NCBI GenBank assembly: GCA_036785705.1
Contig: JAWUZG010000299.1
Coordinates: 186,001 to 250,000 of the forward strand
Reading direction: 5' to 3'
Length of the DNA stretch: 64,000 nt
From: Acanthornis magna
Taxonomy: Eukaryota; Chordata; Aves; Passeriformes; Acanthizidae
Shown in pieces: positions 35,993-45,735 of this stretch. The notes under the pieces were generated by a model, which saw only the letters and a list, made by a program, of their open reading frames with translations, was not told where the DNA came from and made no database searches. A program made the position numbers and the translations under genes. Position 1 is the first letter of the stretch. Each line of letters begins with the position of its first letter.

Positions 35993-36230
35993 CACCAGGG
36001 GACGCTCAGGGTGGACATCAGCAGGAATTTCTCCATGGAAAGGATGCTCAGGCCTTGGCAGGGCTGCCTAGGGAGGTTTGGAGTGCCCATCCCTGGAGGT
36101 GTCCAAGGAAGGCCTGGAGGTGGCACTGAGTGCTCTGGGCTGGGGACAAGGTGGGCATGGGCACAGCTTGGGCTCCATGGCCTTGGAGCCCTTTTCCACT
36201 CTCAATGATTCTGTGATTCTGTGATTCTAC
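35993..36230 (+). repeat. CR1 LINE 3' end (plus)
   Basis: GCTCAGGGTGGACATCAGCA, ATTTCTCCATGGAAAGGATG, GGAGTGCCCATCCCTGGAGG and CAAGGTGGGCATGGGCACAG, with an intact CR1 tail ATGATTCTGTGATTCTGTGA. Confidence 0.95.
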
Positions 36231-39044
36231 TTGGCTGCTCACTTGATGCTTTTTATACAGCATAAAGATGAATTATAAAATTTAAGAACGAAATGGAGAA
36301 GATGTGGTTCAAGACAAGGTCATGTCAGCTTTTCTATCCAAAAGAGGAGAAAATTACCTGGATTTCCCCATAATTCTGTGATTGCAATCAGCAGCCAGTG
36401 CTATGGAGGGATTACACACGAGAAAAGAGCATGTTTGCACCATAAAATCATATAATATTGAAAAAAAAGGAGTAGCTATAATAAATAGCTATATTATGTA
36501 GAATAATATAGCTTTAAAGAATAAATATAATAAAGAAATATAATAAAGAAACAATCATGGAAGCAAAGAGGAGAAAATAGTCACAACATTTCTCTTCAGT
36601 AAGAGTCAGATCTAATGTTTTCCTGCATCTCTCCAGGACTGTGAGACCTAATGGCACTGGGTAGAGCCTAGACAGGGCTGAGATATGCTCAAAGTACTGG
36701 TGATCCATGAGGTTTAATTACACTGCCATTTTTGTCAAAGAATAGAGTGGGCTGGTTTCAATGACCCTTTCCAGTTGTACTGGGGAAAGGTCAAAGCCTT
36801 CCTTTGGAAGAACACTCCAGGTTCTGTTTCTTTGTTGTTTGGGTCCCTTTCATTAGATTGGGTATGGATATAATAACTCTTTATCTTGTTTCTATAATCT
36901 GATGAAGACTAGTAAAAATGGCTGCATTCAATGAAATGTTTAATGATCCCTCCAATGTCCTTCTGAGTGGATATCCATGTTTTATTGGGTTCTTCCATTA
37001 GCTACCACCATTTGCAATAACATTATTGAGATTAGGATCTCTGCCTGCTGGAGTTAAATTGTTCACAATTCAAGAAAAATGTCTGGCCTTTTTGGGACAA
37101 AAGGGGAAAAACAGACTGAGGAATGGGGTGGTTTGTGAGCCAGGCTGAAGTGCAGACCCAGGGCCACGCAGATTGCATATCCTGCCAGGAGAACACATGG
37201 CATTTGCATTGTGTGGGAGTTGGAGCTCTGATTTCCATCCCCATTCATGCACACAGTGATGCTGTGCCCCATGCAGAGCTCTGCTGCTGCCACTGCCTTT
37301 GCAGAAAATCTTGGGGAATGACGACCTGTTATTCCCAGGAATTTTTAGCAATTGTATTGTAAATAGCAGTGCATAATTTTTTTTGTCATAAAACTTTCAA
37401 AAATGAATCTAATTTCAGGTCATGCAATAAACACCAAGTGTGTTTTATACTGATTTCAAAGCTACAAGAATATCTATCAATTTTTCAGCAGACATGAAAT
37501 GAGTTCCAAAGTTTATGGGCTTTTGCTCACTTCCCTCCAACTTTACTAGGGACAAATATGTGATTTGGAGTGAAAATTACAACAGGATGTTTTTTCATCA
37601 TCTCAGTCTTCAAATGAAAAGCAAATTTGGTTATTGCAGGTAATGTTACTGACTCAGGGAACAGTCACTGTGGGAACTGAAGCCAATATGAAATCAGAGC
37701 ACCCCCCCATAAACCTTTCTGGCTAATTTGCTCATTGCTCCAGTCGCAGCACAGCTGTGTGGGAATTCTTGGCACCCAGGAGCACTCCATTTTCATTCCA
37801 TCTCAACATTCAAGAGCAGAAATCTTTTTAAGGCAGTCCTGCAGTACTCATTTAGAGTTAATAACCAATCCTCCTGGGGCCTGGCGTTGTGGGGAGAGGG
37901 AGAACGCAGTGTTTTAGTGGTGCAGCTGTAGTGCTATAAAGAGCACATAAAAAGAATAAATCTATAGCATCACTTTTCCTTCTGCTGGAAATAAATAGCA
38001 AAACATGCTACTTCTTCGGGTTGAGTAGAGAACAGCATTAAAGAGTAGCACCACACTATTTTTATATGCTGCTGGAGAGGGATGATGTGTCTGAAAAGTC
38101 AGGATTCAGGAGCAGTGCTGAGTGCTGAAGGCAACAGGATAAATGGAAACATTCACCCTTTTTTTTTACCCTAAGTACAGCTTAAAAGTCCTCCACTCAT
38201 TCCTCTTGGAAGTAGCCTGTGATTTCTTAATTTAAAAAATTAAACTTATATTTTTTAGATCCCTACAACAAAAGAGAGTTAGACTAAGAAACTTTCACCT
38301 CAGATAAGAAAACGGGCCTTGATTTTTGCTGTAAATGTTGAAGCTGACTATTTTTAATCATAAAATGATGTCCACATGTTTAGTTATGACTAATATTTTT
38401 TCCTTGTCTAAACACTAGAATTTTTTACAGAATTATGCAAAATATATTTTTTAAAAACAAAGGTCATAAAAAAATTTTCTCCTGCATTTCCTTTTCAGTG
38501 AAAGGTTGTATAGAGAACTAAATCATATGTTTACATATAGTACAAGACATGTAAACCTGGACCTGTTTGCAAACGAGTCTGACTTCCAATGTGTGTATAG
38601 AACTTCAGATCATGTCCTCAAGTTTATTCTTCTTTTCTGAAAATCTAAAGGTCCCATTTCCTTGATTTTCCTACAGTTTTTGCTTATATTTAACTATTGC
38701 TTTCTTTAGAAAGAAAGGACCACTCAGATTAGCAGCTATATTTTTTTCATCAGTGCAAGAATATCTGGGAAATATCCTTAATTTTCTACTAAGGAGAGCG
38801 AAGTGGTTACATAGCAACAAAATTTAAATTGTTAGAACTTGGCCGTTTTTTTCTTTTCAAATCTGCTTTGACAGAACTGCACTGACAATGCTAATTTAGG
38901 GGTTTGATGTATCTGTAAGAATAGTTTCTAAGGTTTTCAGGACTCAAAGTTTTGTCTCTATATTGAGTAAAGGTTGACAGGTCCATCACAGCTCTGTACA
39001 CAGAAGAATTAAAAATAATATTGGATAAATGTTATGTCTTGTGT
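36231..39044. other. Unique AT-rich DNA
   Basis: No gene recognised. AT-rich tandem and inverted sequence at 36470-36551 is listed separately. The minus-strand frames at 37032-37351 overlap in three frames and lack domains. Confidence 0.5.
36470..36551. repeat. AT-rich hairpin and 13-bp tandem
   Basis: Perfect 11-bp arms AGCTATATTAT (36487-36497) and ATAATATAGCT (36503-36513) flank a 5-nt loop. They are followed by AAATATAATAAAG twice (about 36523-36550). Confidence 0.88.
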
Positions 39045-39293
39045 GATTCACAGAATCACAGAACATCCTGAGCTGGAAGGACCCACCAGGACCATCCAGT
39101 CCCAGCCCTGGCCCTGCACAGACCCCCAACAATCCCACCCTGTCCATCCCTGGCAGCGCTGTCCAAACGCTCCTGGAGCTGTGACAGCCTCGGGGCCGTG
39201 CCCATTCCCTGGGGAGCCTGGGCAGTGCCCAGCACCCTCTGGGGAAGAACCTTTCCCTGGTATCCAACCTAAATCTCCCATGGCACAGCTCCA
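39045..39293 (-). repeat. CR1 LINE 3' end, second type (minus)
   Basis: GATTCACAGAATCACAGAAC, ATCCTGAGCTGGAAGGACCC, GCGCTGTCCAAACGCTCCTG, CACCCTCTGGGGAAGAACCT and TATCCAACCTAAATCTCCCA. Better preserved than its relative at 24750. Confidence 0.95.
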
Positions 39294-40010
39294 GCTATTC
39301 CCATTCACATGGTGTTAATTAAATCAAGATCCATTGCTGAAGGAGGGTCCTTTGCAAGAGTTGCCATTATTTGTTCATTAATTTAATGTTCAGTAATAGT
39401 AAAACTTTCCAGCCTCTGAGAGCATTTTAAAATAGAATTCACATTAAGTGCTCTCCAAGTTGCCTTAAAATATAAGCCATCCTCAAGAGATTCAACCTCC
39501 TTATGTATTTTTAAATGTATTTTTACTGAAGAGCTTCAATCTCTTTTCCTTAACCTCTTTGTGATATACAGTAACCCAATTAAAGTCTATTCCCTTCATT
39601 TAGAGATAATAGGTTTCACTTAAGAGAGATCATGCCCTCTGCCAAAGGGCTAAAAAGAGAAAAAGGGCTCTGAAGTACATAGGCATTGAAGTCTTAGATG
39701 GAAAAATTCTATATGTTATTCCCTAAGTCAAATCTTTGCCTATGAATCTGGCAGATCTGTATTTTAAATATCTAAAAATGATAGAGCATTATGTTTGTTA
39801 ACCACATGCAGTGTCAGGCCATCCATTTCAATCAAGGTTTGAGTGATGAGGACTAACGAAGCATTAATATTGCAAGAAACTCATTGAATGGATTTTACAG
39901 AGATTTCAGAAAAAACACAGAGAGTGTGATGGCTTATGTAATATAACAGGTTATCAATGAAATCCTCCAAAGAGCCCCTCTGAAACCTCTGCTGTTTGGT
40001 CTTCATTCAC
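39294..40010. other. Unique AT-rich DNA
   Basis: No gene or repeat family recognised. Confidence 0.5.
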
Positions 40011-40235
40011 TGGGAAGAAATCCTCTGTGAGGGTGGGCAGGCCCTGGCACCCGAGTCCCAGAAAAGCTGTGGCTGCCCCTGGATCCCTGGCAGTGCCCAA
40101 GGCCAGGTTGGACATTGGGGCTTGGAGCAGCCTGGGACAGTGGAAGGTGTCCCTGTCCATGGCAGGGGTGGCACTGGATGGGCTTTAAGGCCCTTCCACC
40201 CCAATCCATTCTGGGATTCTGCGATTCCAGGATTC
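40011..40235 (+). repeat. CR1 LINE 3' end (plus)
   Basis: GAGGGTGGGCAGGCCCTGGC, AGCTGTGGCTGCCCCTGGAT, GGACATTGGGGCTTGGAGCA, CCATGGCAGGGGTGGCACTG and GGGATTCTGCGATTCCAGGA. It contributes the first part of a 269-codon plus-strand frame, which is therefore not a gene. Confidence 0.95.
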
Positions 40236-41110
40236 AGCTCCTCAGCACTGCATTGGTGCCACGAGGTGCTCAGCACCGCCTCAGTGAGCTGCAGCTGCCC
40301 TTGGCCTGAGCTCAGGAGGATTTTCCCTTTGCCTTGGCAAGCCCCTGGCACACACGGAGCCTTTCAGCCCACAGCAGTGCCCCTCTGGGGCAGCACCAAG
40401 AGATTCACAGCCTCGCAAGGCTGGGCTGCCACCCCATGTGCTGCAGCTACTGCCAGGCCTGCTCAGGGAGCACAGGCAGCTCTGCACACATCTCCTGGGA
40501 ATTGCTCACGGGGAGGGAGCAGGAGCTGCACACTGCACACACAAACCGAGCATCTGCTTTGCTGTGAACCCCAATGCCAGGCCGTGCCCAGAGTGGCACA
40601 TTGTGCCATCCTGGAGCTTTCAGCTGCACAGTGTGTGTGGCCAAGCACGTGTCCTCTCAGGCTCGTTGTCTCAGCAGATTTTCACCCAGGCTGCAAGAGC
40701 TGCATTTGCAAATGCATTGGAGTGCTGCAGCACCTCTGCAGGCACCTGACCCAGCCCGTGGGATCCAATGTCCTGGCAGGAAAATCTCCATGGGCCTCAC
40801 AATGAGTTCCCCACAACAGCCTGGGAGCTGCTGCCCTGCACAACAGGCAGCTCTGGAAAATCTCCTCGGCGTGGCTGAGAGCACTCCTCCCTTCAGAGAT
40901 CCTACACAATGAGCTCTGCGCCAGGGCAGCTCTCTAGGAGGAGAAGTGCACACAACAAAAGGGCTTTTGCATCAAACCAAGGCCTTGTGGCACAAGTCAC
41001 AAGGACTTGGTGTCCCCGCATCCCTCCCGCCCCAGGCAGAGCCTTTCTCCTCTGCCCCACACAGCACACACTGCAACGGCCCAGAGACCAAAAGGCTTCG
41101 GCCTGCAGGA
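40236..41110. other. GC-rich block, identity unknown
   Basis: An abrupt rise in GC over the AT-rich surroundings, with open frames on both strands that overlap heavily. Neither strand shows a domain I recognise, and it is not CR1. It could be an unlabelled LTR or other repeat, a decayed gene, or part of the same GC-rich unit as the gene at 42.1-43.7 kb, from which it is separated by an AT-rich spacer. Confidence 0.4.
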
Positions 41111-41179
41111 GCTTCCCCCAAATCAGTGACTGCAGCGCAATGAAAACAACGAGCGCTTCTGATTTATCAATTCCAGCAA

Positions 41180-41185
41180 TTTATT
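41180..41185 (-). terminator. Candidate polyadenylation signal
   Basis: AATAAA on the minus strand, with GT/T-rich GCTCGTTGTTTTC about 20-35 bases further along that strand, as expected of a cleavage region. It lies about 970 bp past the main open frame's stop (616 bp past the possible extra exon). AT-rich sequence at 41377-41500 has several nearer AATAAA words, so the true site is open. Confidence 0.3.
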
Positions 41186-41376
41186 TCAACAAAAGCATCT
41201 GATGGAACATGTTCTAGTGTAGCAAGTGCTACAGCTCAAGTGCCTAAGAAACATATTCCAGAGGAACATATTCCAGGCCAAATGCTGAATAATATTATCT
41301 ATCAGAAAAAAAAAGAGCTTCCTACCACTTTTCTTTGAAAACTAATGTCTAGTTTAAACCTCCAGAACTCTTTACC

Positions 41377-41500
41377 TTGTTTAATTAATTTATTTATTTA
41401 GTTAATTTAATTAATTTAATTATTAGGGTTTAATTTTAATTTATTTATTTAGTTAGTTATTTATTTTTATTAAATACCTTAATTTATTAATTAAACAGGA
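41377..41500. repeat. (TTTA/TTAA)n low-complexity tract
   Basis: Runs of TTTATTTATTTAGTTAATTT-like units for about 120 bp, between two GC-rich blocks. Confidence 0.9.
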
Positions 41501-41671
41501 ATAGAAGGCATGAGATAGCCTTTATCCCGTTATATTAAATACTAGAAAAGAACTTACTAACATCTACCCATATTTTAACCTACAGAATTTTACTCTATTA
41601 AATTCTCCTAGTTCTGCCCCTCCTCCAATTCTTGAGGCAGCAGCTACAATGGCACCTCAGTCATGAGCCTC

Positions 41672-41775
41672 CTGGCCCTGCAGCAGATGGACACTGCCAC
41701 CCAACTTGGTGGCATCTGCAGAATGACTGAGGGTGCCCTCAATCGTCTTGTCCGGTTCATTAAAAATGTCACTGC
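41672..41775 (-). repeat. Old CR1 internal fragment (minus)
   Basis: CACCCAACTTGGTGGCATCT, GACTGAGGGTGCCCTCAATC and CGGTTCATTAAAAATGTCAC match the CR1 region read as 'cccaacttggtgtcatctgc' and 'gagggtgc.ctc.atc'. It sits just downstream of the possible last exon of the gene. Confidence 0.7.
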
Positions 41776-41795
41776 CAGAGTCAGGGTTTGGTTAT

Positions 41796-42062
41796 TTAGA
41801 CCAGAGCCCTGACTTGCTTTGGCACTTGCTTTGTCATGTCTTCTTTCCTGGTTGCGTCCACATCACAAAGAGCAGAATGTTCTTTGGTTGAGGCCTTGCC
41901 AGAGGGGTGAAGGTGCCTTTTAACCACATTGGGTGGGCAAGGGCACCTCCCATGCCAAGCCTGCAGTCGCATGCCAAGAGCTGTGACAATGCCTGGGACA
42001 GTGCAAAGGCACTGCAGATCCTCCAGCCAAGGCATCGCTCTCTGCAGGGCCTGGCTCAGGGG
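41796..42062 (-). other. Possible extra 3' exon of the orphan gene
   Basis: On the minus strand a pyrimidine-rich stretch (CCCTTCCTCTCCTTCTCTCC) precedes GTTTGTGCACAG, a good-looking splice acceptor ending at 42063. An 88-codon frame follows, starting PLSQALQRAMPWLEDL and ending QVPKQVRALV before a TAA at 41796. It is in the orientation of the gene and starts 89 bp past that gene's stop. Using it would need a donor inside the last 100 bp of the main frame, where only weak ones are seen (for example CAA|GTGCTC). It may be chance or a relic. Confidence 0.28.
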
Positions 42063-42150
42063 CTGTGCACAAACACACGGTGTGTGGAGAGAAGGAGAGG
42101 AAGGGCAGAGCCTTCCAGAGCTCATTCCAGTGCTCGTGCCTCTGTGGGTG

Positions 42151-43671
42151 TCACAGTATTGGCATCATCACGGGGCCATGGGATGGCTCCTGTGACAGGA
42201 GCACTTGAATGAGGTGTCCGAGGCTCCGGAATGCACTGTGCAAAGCCCTGAGTGCCCTCCTGAAGCGGGACGGTCGCCGCTTGGTGACAGCCATGGCTGA
42301 GTGCAGGTGTTTCAAGTGCTTGAGTGACCCCTTGTCCCAGTCCAGAAAGTGCAATCCCCAAGTGCCATCTGGAGGTTTCCATGGGAGGGGCTCTGAGGCT
42401 CTCTCATCCTCACTGCTCCACGACAGGTCACTGCTTTGTGATGACCACAAGTCACTTGGGAGGGACATGGAGCCACTGTCCTCGTCAGCGCTCCCACTCA
42501 GGTCTCTGTCTTCAGCCCAGGCCTCAAACGGGAGAGACCCTGAGCCACTCTCTTCCTCACTGCTCAGCTCTGAATCTTCAGACCATACTTCTTCTTCTTC
42601 CCCAGGGAGGGACCCTGGGGCGCTCTCCTCCTCAGAGCTCCAGCTCAGGGGTGTGAGCTCTGCCCACGCTGTGGACGGCCCTGGCAAAGTGCTCACACAC
42701 CTGAGCTCCTCGGAGCTGGACCCCTCCTCAGCTGGTGCCTCTGACGGGCACGGCTCTGCTTCTGCCCCTGCCCCCTGCCCACCGAGATCTTCCAGCTGGC
42801 TGAGCGAGGGGCTGGGCGGGCACCTGTCCATCGCCGGGGATGGAATCGAGGCCTTTTTCCTGCTGGGAGGGGCTCTGCTGGGCAGAGCTGGGCCTTGGCC
42901 TGAGGCTGTGCACGGCTGAAGGTTCCCGTGCTCTGCCCAGGCCTCGCGTGGCCGCACAGGGGGAATCTCTTCTCCACTTCTCTGGCTTGGGACTTGTCCT
43001 TGCTCTTCTTGGGACAGCTCTTCGGGGCTGTCCACTTCACAGTCTTCTTCTGTCATGGAGGACGCCCTCTCATCCATGTCCGGTGCGGTCAGGACAGCCC
43101 CCGCTGCTGCCCCTGCCCCCTGCCCACCCAGAGCTTCCAGCTGGCCGGGCTCCGGGCCGGGCGGGCAGCAGGGGCTGTGCGGGCCAGCTGCCCGGCTCTC
43201 TGGGCCTGCTGCGGGGGCTGCTGCTGCCGTCCCTGCCCCCGTGCCCTCATGCAGGGGCCGCTGTGTCCCCGGCTGCTGGCCGCGTCGCCGGATCACAGCC
43301 GCCATCCTGCTCACCATGGCACGGGAGGCGCGCCGCAGCGAGTGCAGCAGAGCCCTGGGGCTGTGCGGGGCCGCTGCCCGGCTCTCTGCTGCTGCCGCCT
43401 GCGTGCCACAGGCAGCACAGGAGTCACGGTGCTCCTCAGCTTCCTGCGGGGCTGCCCGTGACTCACAGCTCGGCACCTGCACGCACGACGAGCACCATGA
43501 GGCCGAGGCGGCCGCGGGGCCTGGCACCCACTGCCCTGGCACAGCAGCTCCCTCCGTGCCCGCAAGCCCGGCCCCGGCCCCGAGCGCATCCCTTACCTTC
43601 TGCCGCTTCCCGAACAGCAGCCACTTCTTCTTCCGAAGAACGTCGGTGCTCCTCTCCATGTCCGTGGACAT
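42151..43671 (-). CDS. Orphan protein with acidic Ser/Glu/Trp repeats
   Basis: I do not recognise this protein, and no function is assigned. The ATG at 43671 is chosen because a TATA box lies about 96 bp upstream, the -3 base is a purine, and codon 25 is followed by an exact splice donor. The frame is open upstream to 43992, but that part is promoter. It has 506 codons unspliced; removing the in-frame 120-bp candidate intron leaves 466. In unspliced numbering: 1-25 is basic (RKKKWLLFGKRQK); 66-160 is Ala/Pro-rich with repeated ESRAA motifs and a basic helix-like segment at 106-130 (RALLHSLRRASRAM); QLEALGGQGAGA at 177-188 recurs as QLEDLGGQGAGA at 292-303; 341-430 holds about four acidic units (WSSEEESAPGSLP, LSSEEESGSGSLP, SGSADEDSGSMSLP, WSSEDERASEPLP); 459-506 is a basic amphipathic tail (RRALRALHSAFRSLGHL). 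No signal peptide or membrane segment is seen. It lies alone in a CpG-rich island inside AT-rich DNA. It could be a lineage-specific gene, one member of a family, or an aged pseudogene that has kept its frame. Confidence 0.6.
   Translation of the reverse strand: MSTDMERSTDVLRKKKWLLFGKRQKVRDALGAGAGLAGTEGAAVPGQWVPGPAAASASWCSSCVQVPSCESRAAPQEAEEHRDSCAACGTQAAAAESRAAAPHSPRALLHSLRRASRAMVSRMAAVIRRRGQQPGTQRPLHEGTGAGTAAAAPAAGPESRAAGPHSPCCPPGPEPGQLEALGGQGAGAAAGAVLTAPDMDERASSMTEEDCEVDSPEELSQEEQGQVPSQRSGEEIPPVRPREAWAEHGNLQPCTASGQGPALPSRAPPSRKKASIPSPAMDRCPPSPSLSQLEDLGGQGAGAEAEPCPSEAPAEEGSSSEELRCVSTLPGPSTAWAELTPLSWSSEEESAPGSLPGEEEEVWSEDSELSSEEESGSGSLPFEAWAEDRDLSGSADEDSGSMSLPSDLWSSQSSDLSWSSEDERASEPLPWKPPDGTWGLHFLDWDKGSLKHLKHLHSAMAVTKRRPSRFRRALRALHSAFRSLGHLIQVLLSQEPSHGPVMMPIL
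43477..43596 (-). other. Candidate 120-bp intron, in frame
   Basis: The donor reads CAGAAG|GTAAGG at 43596, an excellent match to the vertebrate consensus, right after codon 25. The best in-frame acceptor is CGTGCGTGCAG|GTG at 43477, with GTGCCAGGGCAG|TGG (codon 47/48, unspliced) as an alternative. Both are phase 0. The 120 bp contain no stop, so retention would only add 40 residues. The pyrimidine tract is weak. Confidence 0.5.
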
Positions 43672-43860
43672 CTCTGAGTCGCTCCGACGCTGCGCTCTCC
43701 CGGGAGATGCTGTCTCCTGCCACACGAGCTCTCCTGGGAGAAGGCACCCCGGCGCTCTGGGTGCCCTTTTATGCCCTCCTGCTCGGGGCGTGTCCCCAGG
43801 TGTCACAATGGGCTCTGGGCACACGCAGCCACATGTCACAAAGGAGCCTGGAACGCGCTG
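43672..43860 (-). promoter_or_regulatory. TATA-containing core promoter
   Basis: On the minus strand GCATAAAAGGGC (ATAAAA at 43767-43772) lies about 96 bp before the ATG, which predicts a start near 43740 and a 5' leader of roughly 65-70 nt. CACGCCCCG just upstream resembles a GC box. TTGTGACA occurs twice (43834-43841 and 43801-43808), 33 bp apart, and may be a bound element. A TATA box together with CpG-rich coding sequence suggests a regulated, perhaps tissue-restricted gene; that is inference. Confidence 0.55.
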
Positions 43861-45735
43861 CTGTCCCCATGGCCACTCCCCAGCAGCCCTGGGCCAGCGG
43901 CGGGGGGGACTCAGAACCAGCTGCAAACCGCTGGAACAGCTGGCAGCGGCTGGGACAGGAGTGTGCAAAGAGTGCGGGGACAGAGCTGTCACACAGCTTC
44001 AGCAGGGACACAGCAATGGCTGCAAATGAAATCCGTGCATGCGCCACAGCTTTAAAAAACTGTGTTTTCACATCATGTTCAACTGCAAAGTTGTAGAAGG
44101 CATCGCTGCAGGCTGAAATATGTTTATAAATATTTACAAGTTATAAAGAATTGTGGAAAATGTTAAAAAAAATCCAAGAGCACCTATTTTTTTGTGTCTG
44201 ATAACTGTGATAATTGCAATAGTATCATGGATCTTCCTAAATCACGAGCTTGTTACCACAGGCTGAGGGGGAAGATTGCTCCATCCTCTTCCTTCTCCCC
44301 ACTGATGAAGGATCAGCTTTCCAGCAGAGCAGCAGAGCTGACTCAGTTTTGAAAGCAAACACTTCCACAGAGTGTGGGGAAAAGGAAGGAAAAAGGACAG
44401 GACTGGGGAACCAAATAGATTTGGGATACAGACAAATAAAAGAAAATTGGATTGCAGGTTAGAAGTAAATAAGAATGTCAAGAAGCCCATCTGTTGATCA
44501 CAGATCATAGGGGGTTCCAGGTGGGAGGATAAGCCCAAGCATGTCTGGGAAAAAAATTAAAAGTCTTCCCAAGAATGACAGACCTCAGGATTGGGGCACA
44601 AAATATAAATAGGAGACAAGTGATAAAAAAGCAGAGGTGAGGATAAGGGAATACAAATGAAGTGACTGGAGAGAGGGGAAAAACTGTGTTGTTTAGATAC
44701 TCAAGCTGAGAGAGAAAATAAACTGTTCTTGTACCCCCATGAGCTTCTAAAACCTGTCCAGAGGTGAAGCTGCTCCTTTTTCCTCCTGCCAGATACCATT
44801 CCATGGTACATATCCCAGTGCAGTTTGTCTTTGTTCCAGTCCCTCTTTCCCATGAGGCTTCAGCCCCAGACACTCCACCCCACCCTTCAATTCAGTCCAC
44901 TTCAGGAGTTTCCACCTCTGTCTGGAATTTAGCATCGCTTGTCCAATCAGGAGTTTAATTTATCCTGCCTCACTTAGAAATGAGCTCAGAATAAAATATT
45001 GATCATTCTGTAAACTTTATCCCATCATCCTCCATTGGGTTGGGAAGTTTCCATAGAGATGACATTTTCTGCTATGACTTGTACCATTTTCCAGTTCCAG
45101 CTGGGCTGCAGAGCAGCAAAAGCAGCATGAGAAAGGAAGAACCTTCTGCAAATTCCCAGAAAAAACTTAGGTTTAATTTCTTTAATATTTGATTGGGTGA
45201 CAAATCATTCCCAAATGCCTCCATGATCACAGAACTCCATCTGGATGCATCAGATAAATAAAATATGATAAAGGATCTGTTCCCACAGCTGCTGGGAAAC
45301 AAAGAACCCAAGTGTAAAGACCTTTTCTTGAGCCAGAGAAGGCAGAGAGGATTCATTTACAGTTATAATTGCACACTCACCAGAGAATTCCCTTAGAAAA
45401 TCAGGATAGAGGGCCCACTGAAAAATGCAGAGGCTCTTGCACATCATGTGCAGCAGTAGGTTTAGGATGAAGGACTGTGATGTGAAAATACTGGGCTCTT
45501 TGGGAAAAAGGGTTTCCTTCCACCATAGTTAAGAATTCCATTATTTCCCCCTTTAAGATGCTGAGTAAAACACAGGAGAACTCACAAGGTTCAGGAGGCA
45601 AAGGAAAGAACTCCAGGGATGAGCTGTTGAAATACAATTTCAAAAAATGCTGAAATGTTCACAGAGCTCCAATAGAAACTGGGAAATTACAAGAGGAAAT
45701 GATGATGAATACTCCAGTTTAGGAGGGTTTAGATC
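43861..45735. other. Upstream flank and unique DNA
   Basis: GC-rich to about 44060, then AT-rich. No other gene recognised. The plus-strand frames of 418 and 324 codons that reach 44096 and 44029 are antisense shadows of the orphan gene. Confidence 0.5.

Noticed and set aside
39996..40805. 269-codon plus-strand frame
   Set aside because: The first third is a CR1 and the remainder lies in the GC-rich block of unknown identity. No domain, and competing frames occur on both strands.
42151..43671. Kinase, protamine or other known family for the orphan protein
   Set aside because: I looked for catalytic and family motifs and saw none. Low complexity makes weak likeness untrustworthy.
43672..43992. 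Upstream 107-codon extension of the orphan frame to the ATG at 43992
   Set aside because: The TATA box at 43767-43772 lies inside it, so this part should be promoter and 5' leader. The extension has no domain.
42840..44096. Plus-strand open frame of 418 codons (and 324- and 236-codon frames at 43055-44029 and 42209-42919)
   Set aside because: They lie antisense to the orphan gene in CpG-rich DNA, where stops are rare in every frame. They lack a promoter or splice context, and the minus strand has a TATA box, donor and regular protein repeats.
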